A stretch of 64,000 bases of DNA from Mesorhizobium_K marinum (GTDB taxonomy: Bacteria; Pseudomonadota; Alphaproteobacteria; Rhizobiales; Rhizobiaceae), in assembly GCF_040813715.1 (NCBI RefSeq), contig NZ_JBFOCH010000006.1, one strand, 5' to 3'. How positions within the stretch are numbered: position 1 is the stretch's first letter; each line of letters opens with the position of its first letter. The notes under the pieces were generated by a model, which saw only the letters and a list, made by a program, of their open reading frames with translations, searched no databases and was not told where the DNA came from. The position numbers were made by a program, and so were the translations under genes. Below, piece after piece: positions 27,704 through 37,212 of the stretch.

Positions 27704-28219
27704 CTATTCGTCGTCGGCGTCGTCCGAGGCGCCTTTGTCGCCGTGGAAGAAGCTCTCGATCTCGGCCATCTCGACCTTGCCGTCGCCGTTCTTGTCGACC
27801 GCCTTGAAGATGCGGCCGTGGAAATCCTGGATTTCGGCCAGTGAGAGGGCGCCGTCGCCGTCGGCGTCCATGACGGCAAACATGATGCGCATGCCCGCGC
27901 CATGCATCATGGCCGACCTCATTCCGTCGCCAGGCCCCATCCGTCCGCCGCGGCGGTCGGCGTCATGGTGCCGTCTCCCTTTCTTCCACCCGCCGCCGCA
28001 CTCTCGGGACATGGGCCCGTCGGGCATCATCTCCATCATCATGCCGCGCATCATCTCCCGCATGGCGTCCGAGTGCATTGCGCCTGGCTGCGACGGCATC
28101 ATGGCGTCGTCGGACGGCGAGGCCGGCGCAGGGTTGGCGGTATCGGTCTGCGCCAAAGCGGGCGCGGCGCCCAGGGCCAGTGCGACTGCAGTCGCTGGAA
28201 AAATCATTCGGATGGTCAT
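27704..28219 (-). CDS. Secreted EF-hand protein with Met-rich segment
   Basis: 171 aa. Signal peptide 1-23 (ends ALA). Residues about 40-70 are unusually Met-rich (REMMRGMMMEMMPDGPM), then a basic His stretch. Two C-terminal EF-hand loops follow, DADGDGALSLAE (about 115-126) and DKNGDGKVEMAE, both with full Ca2+ ligand patterns. Probably a periplasmic calcium-binding protein; the Met cluster might also bind Cu(I), which is speculation. Confidence 0.75.
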   Translation of the reverse strand: MTIRMIFPATAVALALGAAPALAQTDTANPAPASPSDDAMMPSQPGAMHSDAMREMMRGMMMEMMPDGPMSRECGGGWKKGRRHHDADRRGGRMGPGDGMRSAMMHGAGMRIMFAVMDADGDGALSLAEIQDFHGRIFKAVDKNGDGKVEMAEIESFFHGDKGASDDADDE

Positions 28220-28376
28220 CGGGTTCTCCCTTGCTTCATGTCATGACAGCACAACCGACGCGCTGATCAGAACCCCCATCCTCTCCCGACTTGTGGCCAA
28301 AGCCGGGCACGGCAGGCTGTTTCTCGCGGCAACGCCCAACACCGGCTTCCGCGGTCTTCGAAGACGGCAGGACGTC

Positions 28377-28613
28377 TTACGCCAGGTTGGGAACGGATCT
28401 CGAAATGGTTGGAGTGGCAGGATGTGAAACCTGCTTTCGGACCCATGCAATGAACTGCTTGGTTAGTGGTTTGGTCACGCCGGCAGGAGTGGCGACGTAG
28501 TAACCAACCCGATCCACCTTAGCCAAGCCGCCAAACTGTCTCACCAGGCGGGACCACCTCAGAAGGCCAAGCTGCGGTACCTGACGACCGGAAAATGGCC
28601 TCCGGGATACCAC
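28377..28613 (-). pseudogene. Fragment resembling the C-terminus of a LysR-type regulator
   Basis: A segment reading RLVRQFGGLAKVDRVGYYVATP..KPLTKQFIAWVRKQV resembles the last about 45 residues of a GcvA/LysR-family effector domain. No HTH or upstream part exists. Its first about 56 bp recur at 63945-64000. The gap 28220-28914 otherwise holds only the hairpin repeat at 28585-28669; nothing is recognised in 28670-28914. Confidence 0.45.
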
Positions 28614-28669
28614 GATGAATAGTCCCTCCGAGAGTCGCTTAACGGCCTCCGGTTAGCGTCTCTCGACAC
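28585..28669. repeat. Dispersed hairpin repeat, copy 1
   Basis: The unit contains GACCGGAAAATGGCC, GAATAGTCCCTC and a hairpin with arms CGAGAGTCGCT (28629-28639) and AGCGTCTCTCG (28655-28665). A related unit is at 37213-37290. Confidence 0.6.
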
Positions 28670-28914
28670 TTATGCCGCCCACACGTGCGGCCTAGCCGAC
28701 AATCACGCAACCGCACTCGACGCCAATCTGCTCGTCTGCATGCAAGGCGGTATCTACCTGCGTGACAGATGGGATACGGCCCTGACAAAACGATGCGGGA
28801 CCGATAGTGCCGTATCGGTCCCGCTACATGCGCGCCAAGGGAGGTCTCGGCGAGCAACAAGAAAATTGACACTGAACGAACCGCCGGATGGGCGGTTGCA
28901 GACCAGCGGGTCGG

Positions 28915-29595
28915 CTATGCCGCTGCTCGCCGGTCGCGCTGGAATATTTCCTTGACCTTGGCGGCGATCGCCTTGCCCAGGTCCAGATTGTTCTGGGCGG
29001 TGAAGTGAATGCCATCACAGCCGTCGGTGGTGATGAATTCGCCAGCGTCGAGGAAGTCCACCTTCATGAAATCGGCCATGTCCCTGTACTGGCGGCCGAG
29101 TTGGGCAGTTTTTGCATGGCCGCCACCAAACATACCCTGGAAGTAGGGATGCGGCATCGGCGTCAGCGGCGGGGGTGCAACGACCAGGCATCCGGGAGCT
29201 GGATAAGGCGTGCCGATGCCGCCGCCGCCGGTCAGCACCTGCCCGACGAGCTTGGACATGCCATAGGCGATGTCATACGGCGTCCGGTTGAAAAAGGGCT
29301 TGGTGTCGTTCGTGCCAAGCATGATGATGACGAGGTCGAGCGGCAAATGGCTGGCAATCGCCGACGGTAGGTAGGCGCTGCCATTCAGGCGCGGGTCGTT
29401 GGGATCGTCTGCGCTGGTGGTGCGGGCGCTCAGGCCTTCCTCAACTATGTGGTAGCCTTCGCCAAGGCTTGCCGCCATCGCGCCGGTCCATCGTTCGGCG
29501 TACGGGTAGCGGTGTGTCGGCGCTCCCTCCACCACTGGGATCCATCCCCAGGTCAGAGAGTCCCCGAAGCATAGGATCGACTTTGTTGCGGACAT
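28915..29595 (-). CDS. SGNH hydrolase, MsAcT-like acyltransferase/esterase
   Basis: 226 aa. ATG 29595 is preceded by GAGGAGG. Block I CFGDSLTWGW holds the nucleophile Ser, GTND is block III, and DGIHF gives the catalytic Asp-His pair. The whole sequence, including EEGLSARTT and APPPLTPMPHPYFQ, closely resembles the Mycobacterium smegmatis acyltransferase MsAcT and the Agrobacterium arylesterase. No signal peptide. It is the last gene of the Rbs-type importer operon, 28 bp after the second permease, so it probably deacylates the imported compound. Confidence 0.87.
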   Translation of the reverse strand: MSATKSILCFGDSLTWGWIPVVEGAPTHRYPYAERWTGAMAASLGEGYHIVEEGLSARTTSADDPNDPRLNGSAYLPSAIASHLPLDLVIIMLGTNDTKPFFNRTPYDIAYGMSKLVGQVLTGGGGIGTPYPAPGCLVVAPPPLTPMPHPYFQGMFGGGHAKTAQLGRQYRDMADFMKVDFLDAGEFITTDGCDGIHFTAQNNLDLGKAIAAKVKEIFQRDRRAAA

Positions 29596-29623
29596 TGGTA
29601 CCTCCTCGATACGGAATGCATTG

Positions 29624-30580
29624 TTAATGGGATCTGGCGGAACGAACGCCATAGAAGATGGCCGCGAGAAGGATGATGAGGCCCTGCGCGATCAACTTTC
29701 CGGGCTCTCCGATGCCAAACGTCGTCATCACCACGAACAGCAGCGCGAAGGAGAGGACTCCGAAGAATGGACCCCAGACGCCCCCTTCGCCACGGCCGAA
29801 GACGACGCCGCCGAGGATCGTAGCTGCGACGGCAAGGATCGGCAGATCGAGGCCTACACGCACGCTGCCGACGGCGATCGAAGCCGTCTGCACAAGCGCA
29901 GCGATACCGGCGATGAACCCGGCGATCGTATGTGCGAGAATCACCGTTCGGGCGACCGGAACACCTGAGAAATGCGCGGCCGTAGCGTTTTCGCCGACTG
30001 AAGCGACATAGCGCCCGAATACCGATTTCGATAGGAACGCGGCCATCAGCGCGGTCAACACGAACCAGAACAGGACAGGCACAGGCACGGGCCCGAGGCG
30101 GACGTTGTAGACCTCGTTGAATATCCTCGGCACGTCCCCCGGCGGCTTGCCGCTCGACAAAAACTGGACAGCGCCGACCAGGATGATGCTCACCGCAAGC
30201 GTGGTAATGACGGCGGAGACACGGCGGATACCGATCATGTAGCCATTGAAGAGCCCGACCAGCGTACCGGTAGCTAGGGCTAGGGCGATGAAGAAGGGGA
30301 GCGAGGCCCCGGCGAAGATGCCCGAGGATATGAAGTAATTGATCAGCAGGATCACGCCGCCTGCGGAAAGATCGATGCTCTTGACCCGCATCACAAGAAG
30401 CTGACCGAGCACCAACACACCGAGCGGGGCAACCTGGCGGATAAAGATGCCCATCACGTTCGCATTCAGCATGTTGGGTTTGGCGACCCACAGGACGAGC
30501 AACAGGGCTCCGAACACATAGTATGCGGGTGGAACGCGCAGGATGCGCTGGGCGATTCCGGCGCCGGGCAGTGCGGCCAT
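29624..30580 (-). CDS. Rbs-type sugar ABC permease
   Basis: 318 aa with 8-10 hydrophobic helices and CUT2 permease signatures (IDLSAGGVILL, GRYVASVGENATAAHFSGVPV). It starts 2 bp after the upstream permease stop. Two different permeases suggest a heteromeric channel. Confidence 0.9.
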   Translation of the reverse strand: MAALPGAGIAQRILRVPPAYYVFGALLLVLWVAKPNMLNANVMGIFIRQVAPLGVLVLGQLLVMRVKSIDLSAGGVILLINYFISSGIFAGASLPFFIALALATGTLVGLFNGYMIGIRRVSAVITTLAVSIILVGAVQFLSSGKPPGDVPRIFNEVYNVRLGPVPVPVLFWFVLTALMAAFLSKSVFGRYVASVGENATAAHFSGVPVARTVILAHTIAGFIAGIAALVQTASIAVGSVRVGLDLPILAVAATILGGVVFGRGEGGVWGPFFGVLSFALLFVVMTTFGIGEPGKLIAQGLIILLAAIFYGVRSARSH

Positions 30581-30582
30581 GA

Positions 30583-31572
30583 TCAGAGCCCCATCTTCTT
30601 GCGGGACTGCAGACCCACGACGAGCAGCAGAATGCCGCCCTTGATCGCCGTCTGGATGAACGGCGATACGTTGAGCAAGTTCATGCCGTTGGACATCAGC
30701 GCAAGCACGAGCGCCCCGACGATAGTTCCGTGCAGGCTTCCTATGCCACCCGACAGCTGCGTGCCGCCGATCGCCACTGCAGTGATGGCGTCGAGCTCGA
30801 ACAGCAGGCCGACATTAGGGTCGCCCGACACGATGCGACCGGCCAGGAACACTCCGGCAAGCGCAGCGAAGCAGGAGCAGGCCACATAGGCGAGCATGAT
30901 GTTGCGCCGCGTAGGCACGCCAAAGTTGCGGGCCGCGTCTTCGGTGCCCGCTGCAATGCCGCCGCCGATCGCGAAAAGATGCAGCCCGAACCGCGATCCG
31001 TGCAACAGCTTCCACGCTAGCAGCACTACGGCCGCGCCCCAAAACACAGGCATCGGAAGGCCGAGGAACGAACCCGCCACCGAGGAGATCACGGTATCTG
31101 GCACTGTTCCGCCGGACACGGGTCGCAGGATTCGCGTGACGCCCAGTACGACATATTGCATTGCAAGGGTCGCGATGATCGGGTGGACGTTCAGGCGCGT
31201 CACCACCAGACCGTTGGTGGCACCGATAAGTGCGGCGAGCACGAAGACCGCCGGCACGAGGACATAACCCGGGGCGTCGAGCGCAAGTACCGCCGTCGTG
31301 AAGCTGATCACCGATCCGACCGATAGGTCCAGGCCACCGACGACGATCACAAACATCTGGCCGATCGCCGTTATCACGAGGGGCATCGCCTGCGCGATCA
31401 GATTGGCAAGGTTCTGCAGCGTCAGGAATTGTCCTGTGCGAAGCGAGAGGACGACCGCGATGGCCATGAGCAGCAGTAGTGGAAGGATCCACAGGCCCTG
31501 TCGGCCGCGGCTTTCGGTCAAGCGTTTCGCAAACGGCTTGTTCATGGTGGAGCCCTTTGCCTGCCGCGTCAT
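30583..31572 (-). CDS. Rbs-type sugar ABC permease
   Basis: About 329 aa. ATG 31572 overlaps the ATPase stop (ATGA); ATG 31545 (MNKPFAK) with AAAGGG upstream is an equally credible start. It is a multi-TM CUT2 permease with GGLDLSVGSVISF and the later QLSGGIGSLHGTIVGALVL motif. Confidence 0.9.
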   Translation of the reverse strand: MTRQAKGSTMNKPFAKRLTESRGRQGLWILPLLLLMAIAVVLSLRTGQFLTLQNLANLIAQAMPLVITAIGQMFVIVVGGLDLSVGSVISFTTAVLALDAPGYVLVPAVFVLAALIGATNGLVVTRLNVHPIIATLAMQYVVLGVTRILRPVSGGTVPDTVISSVAGSFLGLPMPVFWGAAVVLLAWKLLHGSRFGLHLFAIGGGIAAGTEDAARNFGVPTRRNIMLAYVACSCFAALAGVFLAGRIVSGDPNVGLLFELDAITAVAIGGTQLSGGIGSLHGTIVGALVLALMSNGMNLLNVSPFIQTAIKGGILLLVVGLQSRKKMGL

Positions 31573-33065
31573 GCGCCAAGCGCCGCGTCGAGGATGTCGT
31601 GCTCGGTCGCTGTCGATGCGGGCAGTTCCGATACGACTGTGTCGCCGTGTACGACGTAGATGCGGTCGCATAGACCGATCAGTTCGAGCGTCTCGCGCGA
31701 CAGGACCAACGCGGCTCCGCCCGCATTGGCAAAGTCCCTGAGCAGTTTGTAGATTTCGGACTTCGCGCCGACGTCAACGCCGCGCGTCGGCTCCTCCACC
31801 AGCAGGATGTCCGGCTTGGTAGCAAGGTAGCGGCCAAGCAGGACTTTCTGCTGATTGCCGCCTGACAGCGCGCCGACCGTCGCGGCCGCACCGGCGGCAG
31901 CCCTGATGTTGAGGTCGCGGATGGCGTCAGCAACGGTCTGACGGTGGTTCTTGGCAACCGACCATTCGTTCTGCCGCGCATGCAGCCCGATCGCGATGTT
32001 GTGCTCGACGGACAATCCGAGGAACAGGCCTTCGTCCTTGCGATCCTCGGGTATGAACCCCACCCCCGCTGCCTTCAGCCTGCGGATACCGGCGGCAGGA
32101 GATACCGGTAGCGCAAGTCGCTCGCCCTTGATCATGATCTCGCCTGAAAAGGGCTGGAACTGACCGACGATCGAACGCAGAAATCTCTGTTGGCCCTGCC
32201 CTTCCAAACCAGCCAGAGCGACGATCTCACCGCCGCGAAGCTGCATCGAGAAGGGGCGGGTTTCGGGTCCGACCCTGAAGTCGCGTACATCCAGGACGAC
32301 GTCGCCTGTGTCCACAGCACGGGGAGGAAACAGATCCTGAAGTTCGCGCCCGACCATCATGGCGATGAGCCCGGCAGGCGTCATGCCGGCGAGCGGTCGC
32401 GTGCCGATGCATCGTCCGTCCTTCAGCACGGTCACCGTATCGCAGACCTGAAAGATCTCCTCCATGCGGTGGGAAATGTAGACGATCGCCTTGCCTTCAT
32501 CGCGCAGCCTGCGGATGTGGCGATTGAGCACCTCGACGTCGGCGGCGTTCAGCGCGGCAGTAGGCTCGTCGAGGATGAAGACCGCTGCGTCCGCCTCGAT
32601 TCCGTGCGCAATCTCCACGAACTGGCGCTCGGCGATGGAGAGGTCCGCCACCAGCGTCTCGGGGTCGAGATCGAGCCCTAGTTCACGAAGCGCCTTGCCG
32701 GTCTCGGCGTTCATGCGGGCGTAGTCGATGCGGCCAAGACGGGTCACTGGCTCCCGGCCGAGAAACATGTTCTCGGCAATGGTGAGATTGGCGAGCAGCG
32801 ACAATTCCTGGAAGACGGTCGAGATGCCGGCCTCGAGCGCCTCCCTGGGGTTGGCGAAAACGATTCTGCGGCCGTCCCGAAGGATAGCGCCACTATCTGG
32901 CTGGTGCACACCCGCGAGAATCTTCATCAGCGTCGACTTGCCGGCGCCGTTCTCACCCATCAAGGCATGCACCGAACCTGCCTGCAACGCGAACGAAACC
33001 CGATCAACGGCAATGCTGCCGCCGAACGACTTCGAGATGTCCGCCATCTCAACAAGCTCGGTCAT
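31569..33065 (-). CDS. Rbs-type sugar ABC ATPase (two NBDs)
   Basis: 498 aa with two nucleotide-binding domains in tandem. NBD1 has Walker A GENGAGKST and VFILDEPTAALN; NBD2 has a degenerate P-loop (GLEGQGQQ) but a good LSGGNQQKVLLGRYL signature and LLVEEPTRGVD. This is the usual RbsA pattern. Confidence 0.93.
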   Translation of the reverse strand: MTELVEMADISKSFGGSIAVDRVSFALQAGSVHALMGENGAGKSTLMKILAGVHQPDSGAILRDGRRIVFANPREALEAGISTVFQELSLLANLTIAENMFLGREPVTRLGRIDYARMNAETGKALRELGLDLDPETLVADLSIAERQFVEIAHGIEADAAVFILDEPTAALNAADVEVLNRHIRRLRDEGKAIVYISHRMEEIFQVCDTVTVLKDGRCIGTRPLAGMTPAGLIAMMVGRELQDLFPPRAVDTGDVVLDVRDFRVGPETRPFSMQLRGGEIVALAGLEGQGQQRFLRSIVGQFQPFSGEIMIKGERLALPVSPAAGIRRLKAAGVGFIPEDRKDEGLFLGLSVEHNIAIGLHARQNEWSVAKNHRQTVADAIRDLNIRAAAGAAATVGALSGGNQQKVLLGRYLATKPDILLVEEPTRGVDVGAKSEIYKLLRDFANAGGAALVLSRETLELIGLCDRIYVVHGDTVVSELPASTATEHDILDAALGA

Positions 33066-33107
33066 CGTCGCCTCCTGCCGGCAAAGCCCCGAAACACTAC
33101 GCGGATC

Positions 33108-33135
33108 GCCTGGCGGGACTACCGTCCCGCCAGGC
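33108..33135 (-). terminator. Perfect 12-bp hairpin between SBP and ATPase genes
   Basis: GCCTGGCGGGAC and GTCCCGCCAGGC pair perfectly around TACC, 18 bp after the SBP stop. There is no U-tract, so it is probably an mRNA 3'-end stabiliser or attenuator favouring SBP over transporter synthesis. Confidence 0.7.
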
Positions 33136-33152
33136 GCGCCACCCTGGGAGGG

Positions 33153-34226
33153 TTAGTTGTTGCCGTAGAGTTCCTTCAGCTTTTCCTCGGGCAGTTCGGT
33201 CGGCCACCAGACGTTGGCCGAAAGGTCGTCGCGGTAGTACTGCTTGACCTTCTCGATGCCCCAACCATCCGGGTTGTAGTCGTAGTGCTTGTAGAGTTGC
33301 TTGCCTTCAAGCAGAGCGATCGCGGCGCGGACACCGGCAGCGCCCTGGGCCGGCGCGTATTCGGCCGAGATCGAATCGAAACCGTCACGGATCCACTGCC
33401 CGAAGAAGCCGTTGTTGCCCTCTCCCGAGATCGGCGGAATGGCGGCGCCGAACTGCTTGAAGACGTCGACGCAGGCGCGCGTCATGTCGGCGCCGGAAGA
33501 CCAGATGCCGTCGACTTCAGGGTTGTTGAGGTAAAGGGTCTCGCAGACGCTCTTGCCCTTGTCATACTGCCAGTCGCCATGCTGTTCGGCGATGATCTCG
33601 ACGTTGGTCCCTTCCAACGCCTGCTTCAAGCCATTGTAGCGATTGGTGTCCTCGGGATGGCCGGCCAAGCCCCGCAGCACCCAGATCTTGCCGTCGTTGC
33701 CGACCTTCTGCACCAGCCAGTCGCCCATCACCTTGCCGAAATGCTCGGCGCCACCCTGAATCTCGGTGGTGTAGGCGTCGCCCTCAATGCGCCCGGTGTG
33801 CAGAACGACGGGGATACCGGCGGCGACGGCCTTGGCGATCGAAGCATCGGCCGAAGTCGAGGTCACCGGCTGGACGATGATCGCGTCGACGTTCTGAGCG
33901 ATCAGGTCTTCGATGTCCGCGACCTGCTTCTTCTGATCGAATCCGGCGTCGAGCAGGATGAACTTCTCGATGCATGAGTTCTTCTTGGCCGCAGCCTCCG
34001 ATTCGTGCGCCACCTGGACGGTCCAGGTATTGGCATTGACGCCGAAGTGGCTCATGCCGATCACCCAGGGGCAATCCTTCTTGAACTTGCCGGCGTCGGA
34101 CAGTGGATTGTCGCCGCCTCGCGCGGTCACGCCGTCCATCAGTTGCACGTCCTCGGCCAGGGCAGGTGCGGCAGCCGTCATGGCTACCAGCGCCGCCGCA
34201 GCGACAGTACCTATAAGGATATTCAT
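33153..34226 (-). CDS. Rbs-type periplasmic sugar-binding protein
   Basis: 357 aa. ATG 34226 with GGAGGAG upstream; signal peptide 1-24 (ends ALA). Type 1 periplasmic-binding fold: QVADIEDLIAQNVDAIIVQPV and SSGADMTRACVDVFKQFG. First gene of the importer operon. Ligand unknown; the flanking SGNH hydrolases suggest an acylated sugar or glycoside (inference). Confidence 0.9.
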   Translation of the reverse strand: MNILIGTVAAAALVAMTAAAPALAEDVQLMDGVTARGGDNPLSDAGKFKKDCPWVIGMSHFGVNANTWTVQVAHESEAAAKKNSCIEKFILLDAGFDQKKQVADIEDLIAQNVDAIIVQPVTSTSADASIAKAVAAGIPVVLHTGRIEGDAYTTEIQGGAEHFGKVMGDWLVQKVGNDGKIWVLRGLAGHPEDTNRYNGLKQALEGTNVEIIAEQHGDWQYDKGKSVCETLYLNNPEVDGIWSSGADMTRACVDVFKQFGAAIPPISGEGNNGFFGQWIRDGFDSISAEYAPAQGAAGVRAAIALLEGKQLYKHYDYNPDGWGIEKVKQYYRDDLSANVWWPTELPEEKLKELYGNN

Positions 34227-34569
34227 CGAGCGCTCCTCCGTAATGAGCTCAAAGTAAATCAGTGCGCCCGACGCATTTGGGCTGGCTCTCCACTGCCCCC
34301 ACGGTCCAGGCCGCCACCAGCCCGTCCGCTGTGCAGACAAGGCTGGCGGGTCGCATCGAGAACGGAATCCGGCCACACAAAACCACCGCCACGAAGTGCG
34401 CCAATGGCCCTTCGACAGCGCTTGCCGACTTCACGAACCTGTTGGAAGTTCCTCCTCCCGGCTTGGACAAAATCACGCACGGCGGAGGGTGTCAATAGTT
34501 ATTCAGATTGAATGAATATCCTATGGCGCTTGTCAGGACGGCCCTTCGGTGGCATGTATGCGGCCATTA
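34227..34569. other. Divergent control region, no gene
   Basis: About 340 bp between the SBP start and the divergent SGNH unit. AT-rich around 34497-34530. It should hold promoters for both directions and operator(s) for the ROK-type regulator, none of which I can pin down. Confidence 0.5.
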
Positions 34570-35730
34570 AGGAGCGATTGCAGCGGCACCATATCTTTGT
34601 TTTTGCTAGGCTAATTGGACAGGCACCATGCGCACGGTCTTGTGCTACGGAGACTCCAACACCCACGGCCAGATCCCCGGCGGGCTGACGCTCGACCGAT
34701 ACGCCCTGCATCAGCGGTGGCCGGGCGTGCTGGCAGGCGAACTTGGCGACGCCTGGCACGTAATCGAGGAAGGCCTCAGCGGCAGGACGACGGTTCGAGA
34801 CGACCCCATCGAAGGCGCAGGCAAGAACGGCAGAACATATCTTCGTCCTTGCCTGATGAGCCACGCGCCGCTCGACCTCATCATCGTTATGTTGGGCACC
34901 AACGACCTCAAGGCGCGCTTCTCTCAACCGGCCTCGGAGGTCGCCATGGGCATCGGATGCCTGATCCACGACATCAAAGAACTTGCGCCGGGACCCGGCG
35001 GTCGCGCTCCCGAAATCCTGGTCGTCGCGCCGCCTCCGATGCTCGACGACATCAAGGCATGGGAAGGAATCTTCAGGGGCGGCCCAGAAAAATCCCGCGA
35101 ACTGGCGCTCCAGTTCGAGATCATCGCCGATTCTCTCGAAGTGCATTNATTCAGGAGCGATTGCAGAGGCACCATATCTTTGTTTTTGCTAGGCTAATTG
35201 GACAGGCACCATGCGCACGGTCTTGTGCTACGGAGACTCCAACACCCACGGCCAGATCCCTGGCGGGCTGACGCTCGACCGATACGCCCTGCATCAGCGG
35301 TGGCCGGGCGTGCTGGCAGGCGAACTTGGCGACGCCTGGCACGTAATCGAGGAAGGCCTCAGCGGCAGGACGACGGTTCGAGACGACCCCATCGAAGGCG
35401 CAGGCAAGAACGGCAGAACATATCTTCGTCCTTGCCTGATGAGCCACGCGCCGCTCGACCTCATCATCGTTATGTTGGGCACCAACGACCTCAAGGCGCG
35501 CTTCTCTCAACCGGCCTCGGAGGTCGCCATGGGCATCGGATGCCTGATCCACGACATCAAAGAACTTGCGCCGGGACCCGGCGGCCGCGCTCCCGAAATC
35601 CTGGTCGTCGCGCCGCCTCCGATGCTCGACGACATCAAGGCATGGGAAGGAATCTTCAGGGGCGGCCCAGAAAAATCCCGCGAACTGGCGCTCCAGTTCG
35701 AGATCATCGCCGATTCTCTCGAAGTGCATT
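34570..35730. repeat. Assembly join at N35148 (578 bp written twice)
   Basis: Bases 34570-35147 recur at 35153-35730 with very few differences. The 5' three-quarters of the SGNH gene (34628-35147) is therefore an artefactual partial copy of 35211-35852, not a tandem gene. Confidence 0.85.
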
Positions 35731-35852
35731 TCTTCGACGCCGGATCCGTGGCGGCCTGCGACCCGCTGGACGGATTCCACATCAACCACGACGCGCACCG
35801 GGCACTCGGGTTGGCTCTCGCGCGCGAAGTGGAGGCGATCGGCTGGCCATGA
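35211..35852 (+). CDS. SGNH hydrolase, second member at this locus
   Basis: 213 aa. Block I CYGDSNTHGQ with catalytic Ser, GTND, and DGFHINHDAH giving Asp-His. Same MsAcT/arylesterase-like subfamily as the enzyme at 28915-29595 (shared EEGLS.RTT and VAPPP) but clearly diverged. No signal peptide. It precedes the ROK-type regulator by 21 bp, divergent from the importer operon. Confidence 0.86.
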   Translation: MRTVLCYGDSNTHGQIPGGLTLDRYALHQRWPGVLAGELGDAWHVIEEGLSGRTTVRDDPIEGAGKNGRTYLRPCLMSHAPLDLIIVMLGTNDLKARFSQPASEVAMGIGCLIHDIKELAPGPGGRAPEILVVAPPPMLDDIKAWEGIFRGGPEKSRELALQFEIIADSLEVHFFDAGSVAACDPLDGFHINHDAHRALGLALAREVEAIGWP

Positions 35853-35873
35853 ACCACGACGTCGCGAAAATGA

Positions 35874-36971
35874 GTGAAGCCCATGCCTGACATGCGCTTC
35901 GCGCCCCCAAACCCGCTTCGTATCGCTGACCGCGCCTCTGGCCTGAACGCGGTGAGCGTGCGGAGCTACAACGAGCGGCTTGTGCTCTCCCTTCTGCTGC
36001 AGAAGGCGTCTACGACCCGCCTGGAGATCGGCGAGCGTACCGGCTTGTCCGCCCAGACGGTCTCTGTGCTCGTACGCTCGCTCGAACAGGAGGGACTGGT
36101 CGCCAAGGGCGAGGCGCAGAAGGGTCGCGTCGGCCCGCCTACGGTGCCCATCGTCCTCAACCCTGAAGGCGCGTTTTCGATCGGCATCAGCGTCGGCAAT
36201 GACCATACCGACGTCGTCATGATCGACTTCGTCGGCGAAGTCCGCTTCCACACGATGCTACCGAACCCGGAGGTCGACCGCGTCAGCAATCATTCGGAGT
36301 TCCTCACTACCATCCGCGAGGCAATCGAGATGCTGCCCCGAAAGGCGCGTGAGCGCCTGGCGGGCGTCGGTCTTGCTCTGCCACACAGCGTGGCCGACAG
36401 AAGGAACGGCGAAGCCTATTTCAAGGCTCTTCAGGACGAGATCGAGCAGCATCTGGCCGTGTCGGTGTTCGTCCAGAACGACATTACGGCCGCCGCCAGC
36501 GGCGAGAGCATGTTCGGCGCTGCCAAGCCGCTCACCGACTACATGTATTTCTATCTCGGCGCGAACCTGCATGGGCGGCTCGTTTTGAACCACCAGATCT
36601 ACAACGGCAACTCGCCGGTGAGCTTCGACGTGGGCATCGCTGCGTTGGAGAGACAACTCGCGGAGGAAGATCGGCCGGTTGCACCGCGGCGCGCTATCGA
36701 AGCAGACTGGTCCGGCCTTGGCGACCTGCTCGCCGGCTGGGAAAAGCGGCTGGTCGACCAGATGGCTCACTCGCTAGACGCCGTCAGCCAGTTCGTCGAA
36801 ATCGACACAGCTGTTCTGTCTTCTACCGCCCCCCGGCAGGTCTGTGCCGGCATCTGCCGCAAGCTGGAAGCCTCTTCGGGCGTCAAGGTGATCGCCGGCA
36901 CGATTGCACCCTCCCCCAAGGCGGTCGGCGCGGCCAGCCTTCCGCTCAGTTCGCGCTTCATGGTCGAGTGA
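35874..36971 (+). CDS. ROK-family transcriptional regulator (NagC/XylR-like)
   Basis: Up to 365 aa (GTG 35874; ATG 35883 or 35892 also possible). N-terminal MarR-like winged HTH (about 30-90, TRLEIGERTGLSAQTVSVLVRSLEQEGLV), then a ROK-type sugar-sensing domain. The zinc-binding CxCGxxGC motif common in ROK proteins is not seen, so it may be a degenerate non-kinase sensor. Probable local repressor of the importer and SGNH genes. Confidence 0.82.
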   Translation: MKPMPDMRFAPPNPLRIADRASGLNAVSVRSYNERLVLSLLLQKASTTRLEIGERTGLSAQTVSVLVRSLEQEGLVAKGEAQKGRVGPPTVPIVLNPEGAFSIGISVGNDHTDVVMIDFVGEVRFHTMLPNPEVDRVSNHSEFLTTIREAIEMLPRKARERLAGVGLALPHSVADRRNGEAYFKALQDEIEQHLAVSVFVQNDITAAASGESMFGAAKPLTDYMYFYLGANLHGRLVLNHQIYNGNSPVSFDVGIAALERQLAEEDRPVAPRRAIEADWSGLGDLLAGWEKRLVDQMAHSLDAVSQFVEIDTAVLSSTAPRQVCAGICRKLEASSGVKVIAGTIAPSPKAVGAASLPLSSRFMVE

Positions 36972-37042
36972 CGCCAGTTTGTTCAATGCGCCCCGTAGCG
37001 TCAGCAAGAGCAGACTTCGCCATCTCATCACGCGCAATAATC

Positions 37043-37158
37043 TCGGTAGGCTGGCAGTTCGACGCGCAGACGATGACTGGCGGCGCTGTTGCGACANGTC
37101 TCGGTAGGCAAATCGGCAGTTCGACGCGAAGACGATGACTGGCGGCGCTGTTGCGACA
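37043..37158. repeat. Assembly join at N37097 (about 55 bp, with a 4-bp indel)
   Basis: The sequence ending GATGACTGGCGGCGCTGTTGC before the N recurs after it, with a short indel and substitutions. It lies in the gene-free gap 36972-37367. Confidence 0.7.
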
Positions 37159-37212
37159 TTGACGGCCAAACGGCAAGAAGCAGAAAGAACTGGGATGACC
37201 ATGCCCGGTTGA

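Noticed and set aside
34628..35147. Tandem duplicated SGNH hydrolase gene
   Set aside because: The near-identical copy ends exactly at N35148 and includes the upstream flank, as at the other contig joins.
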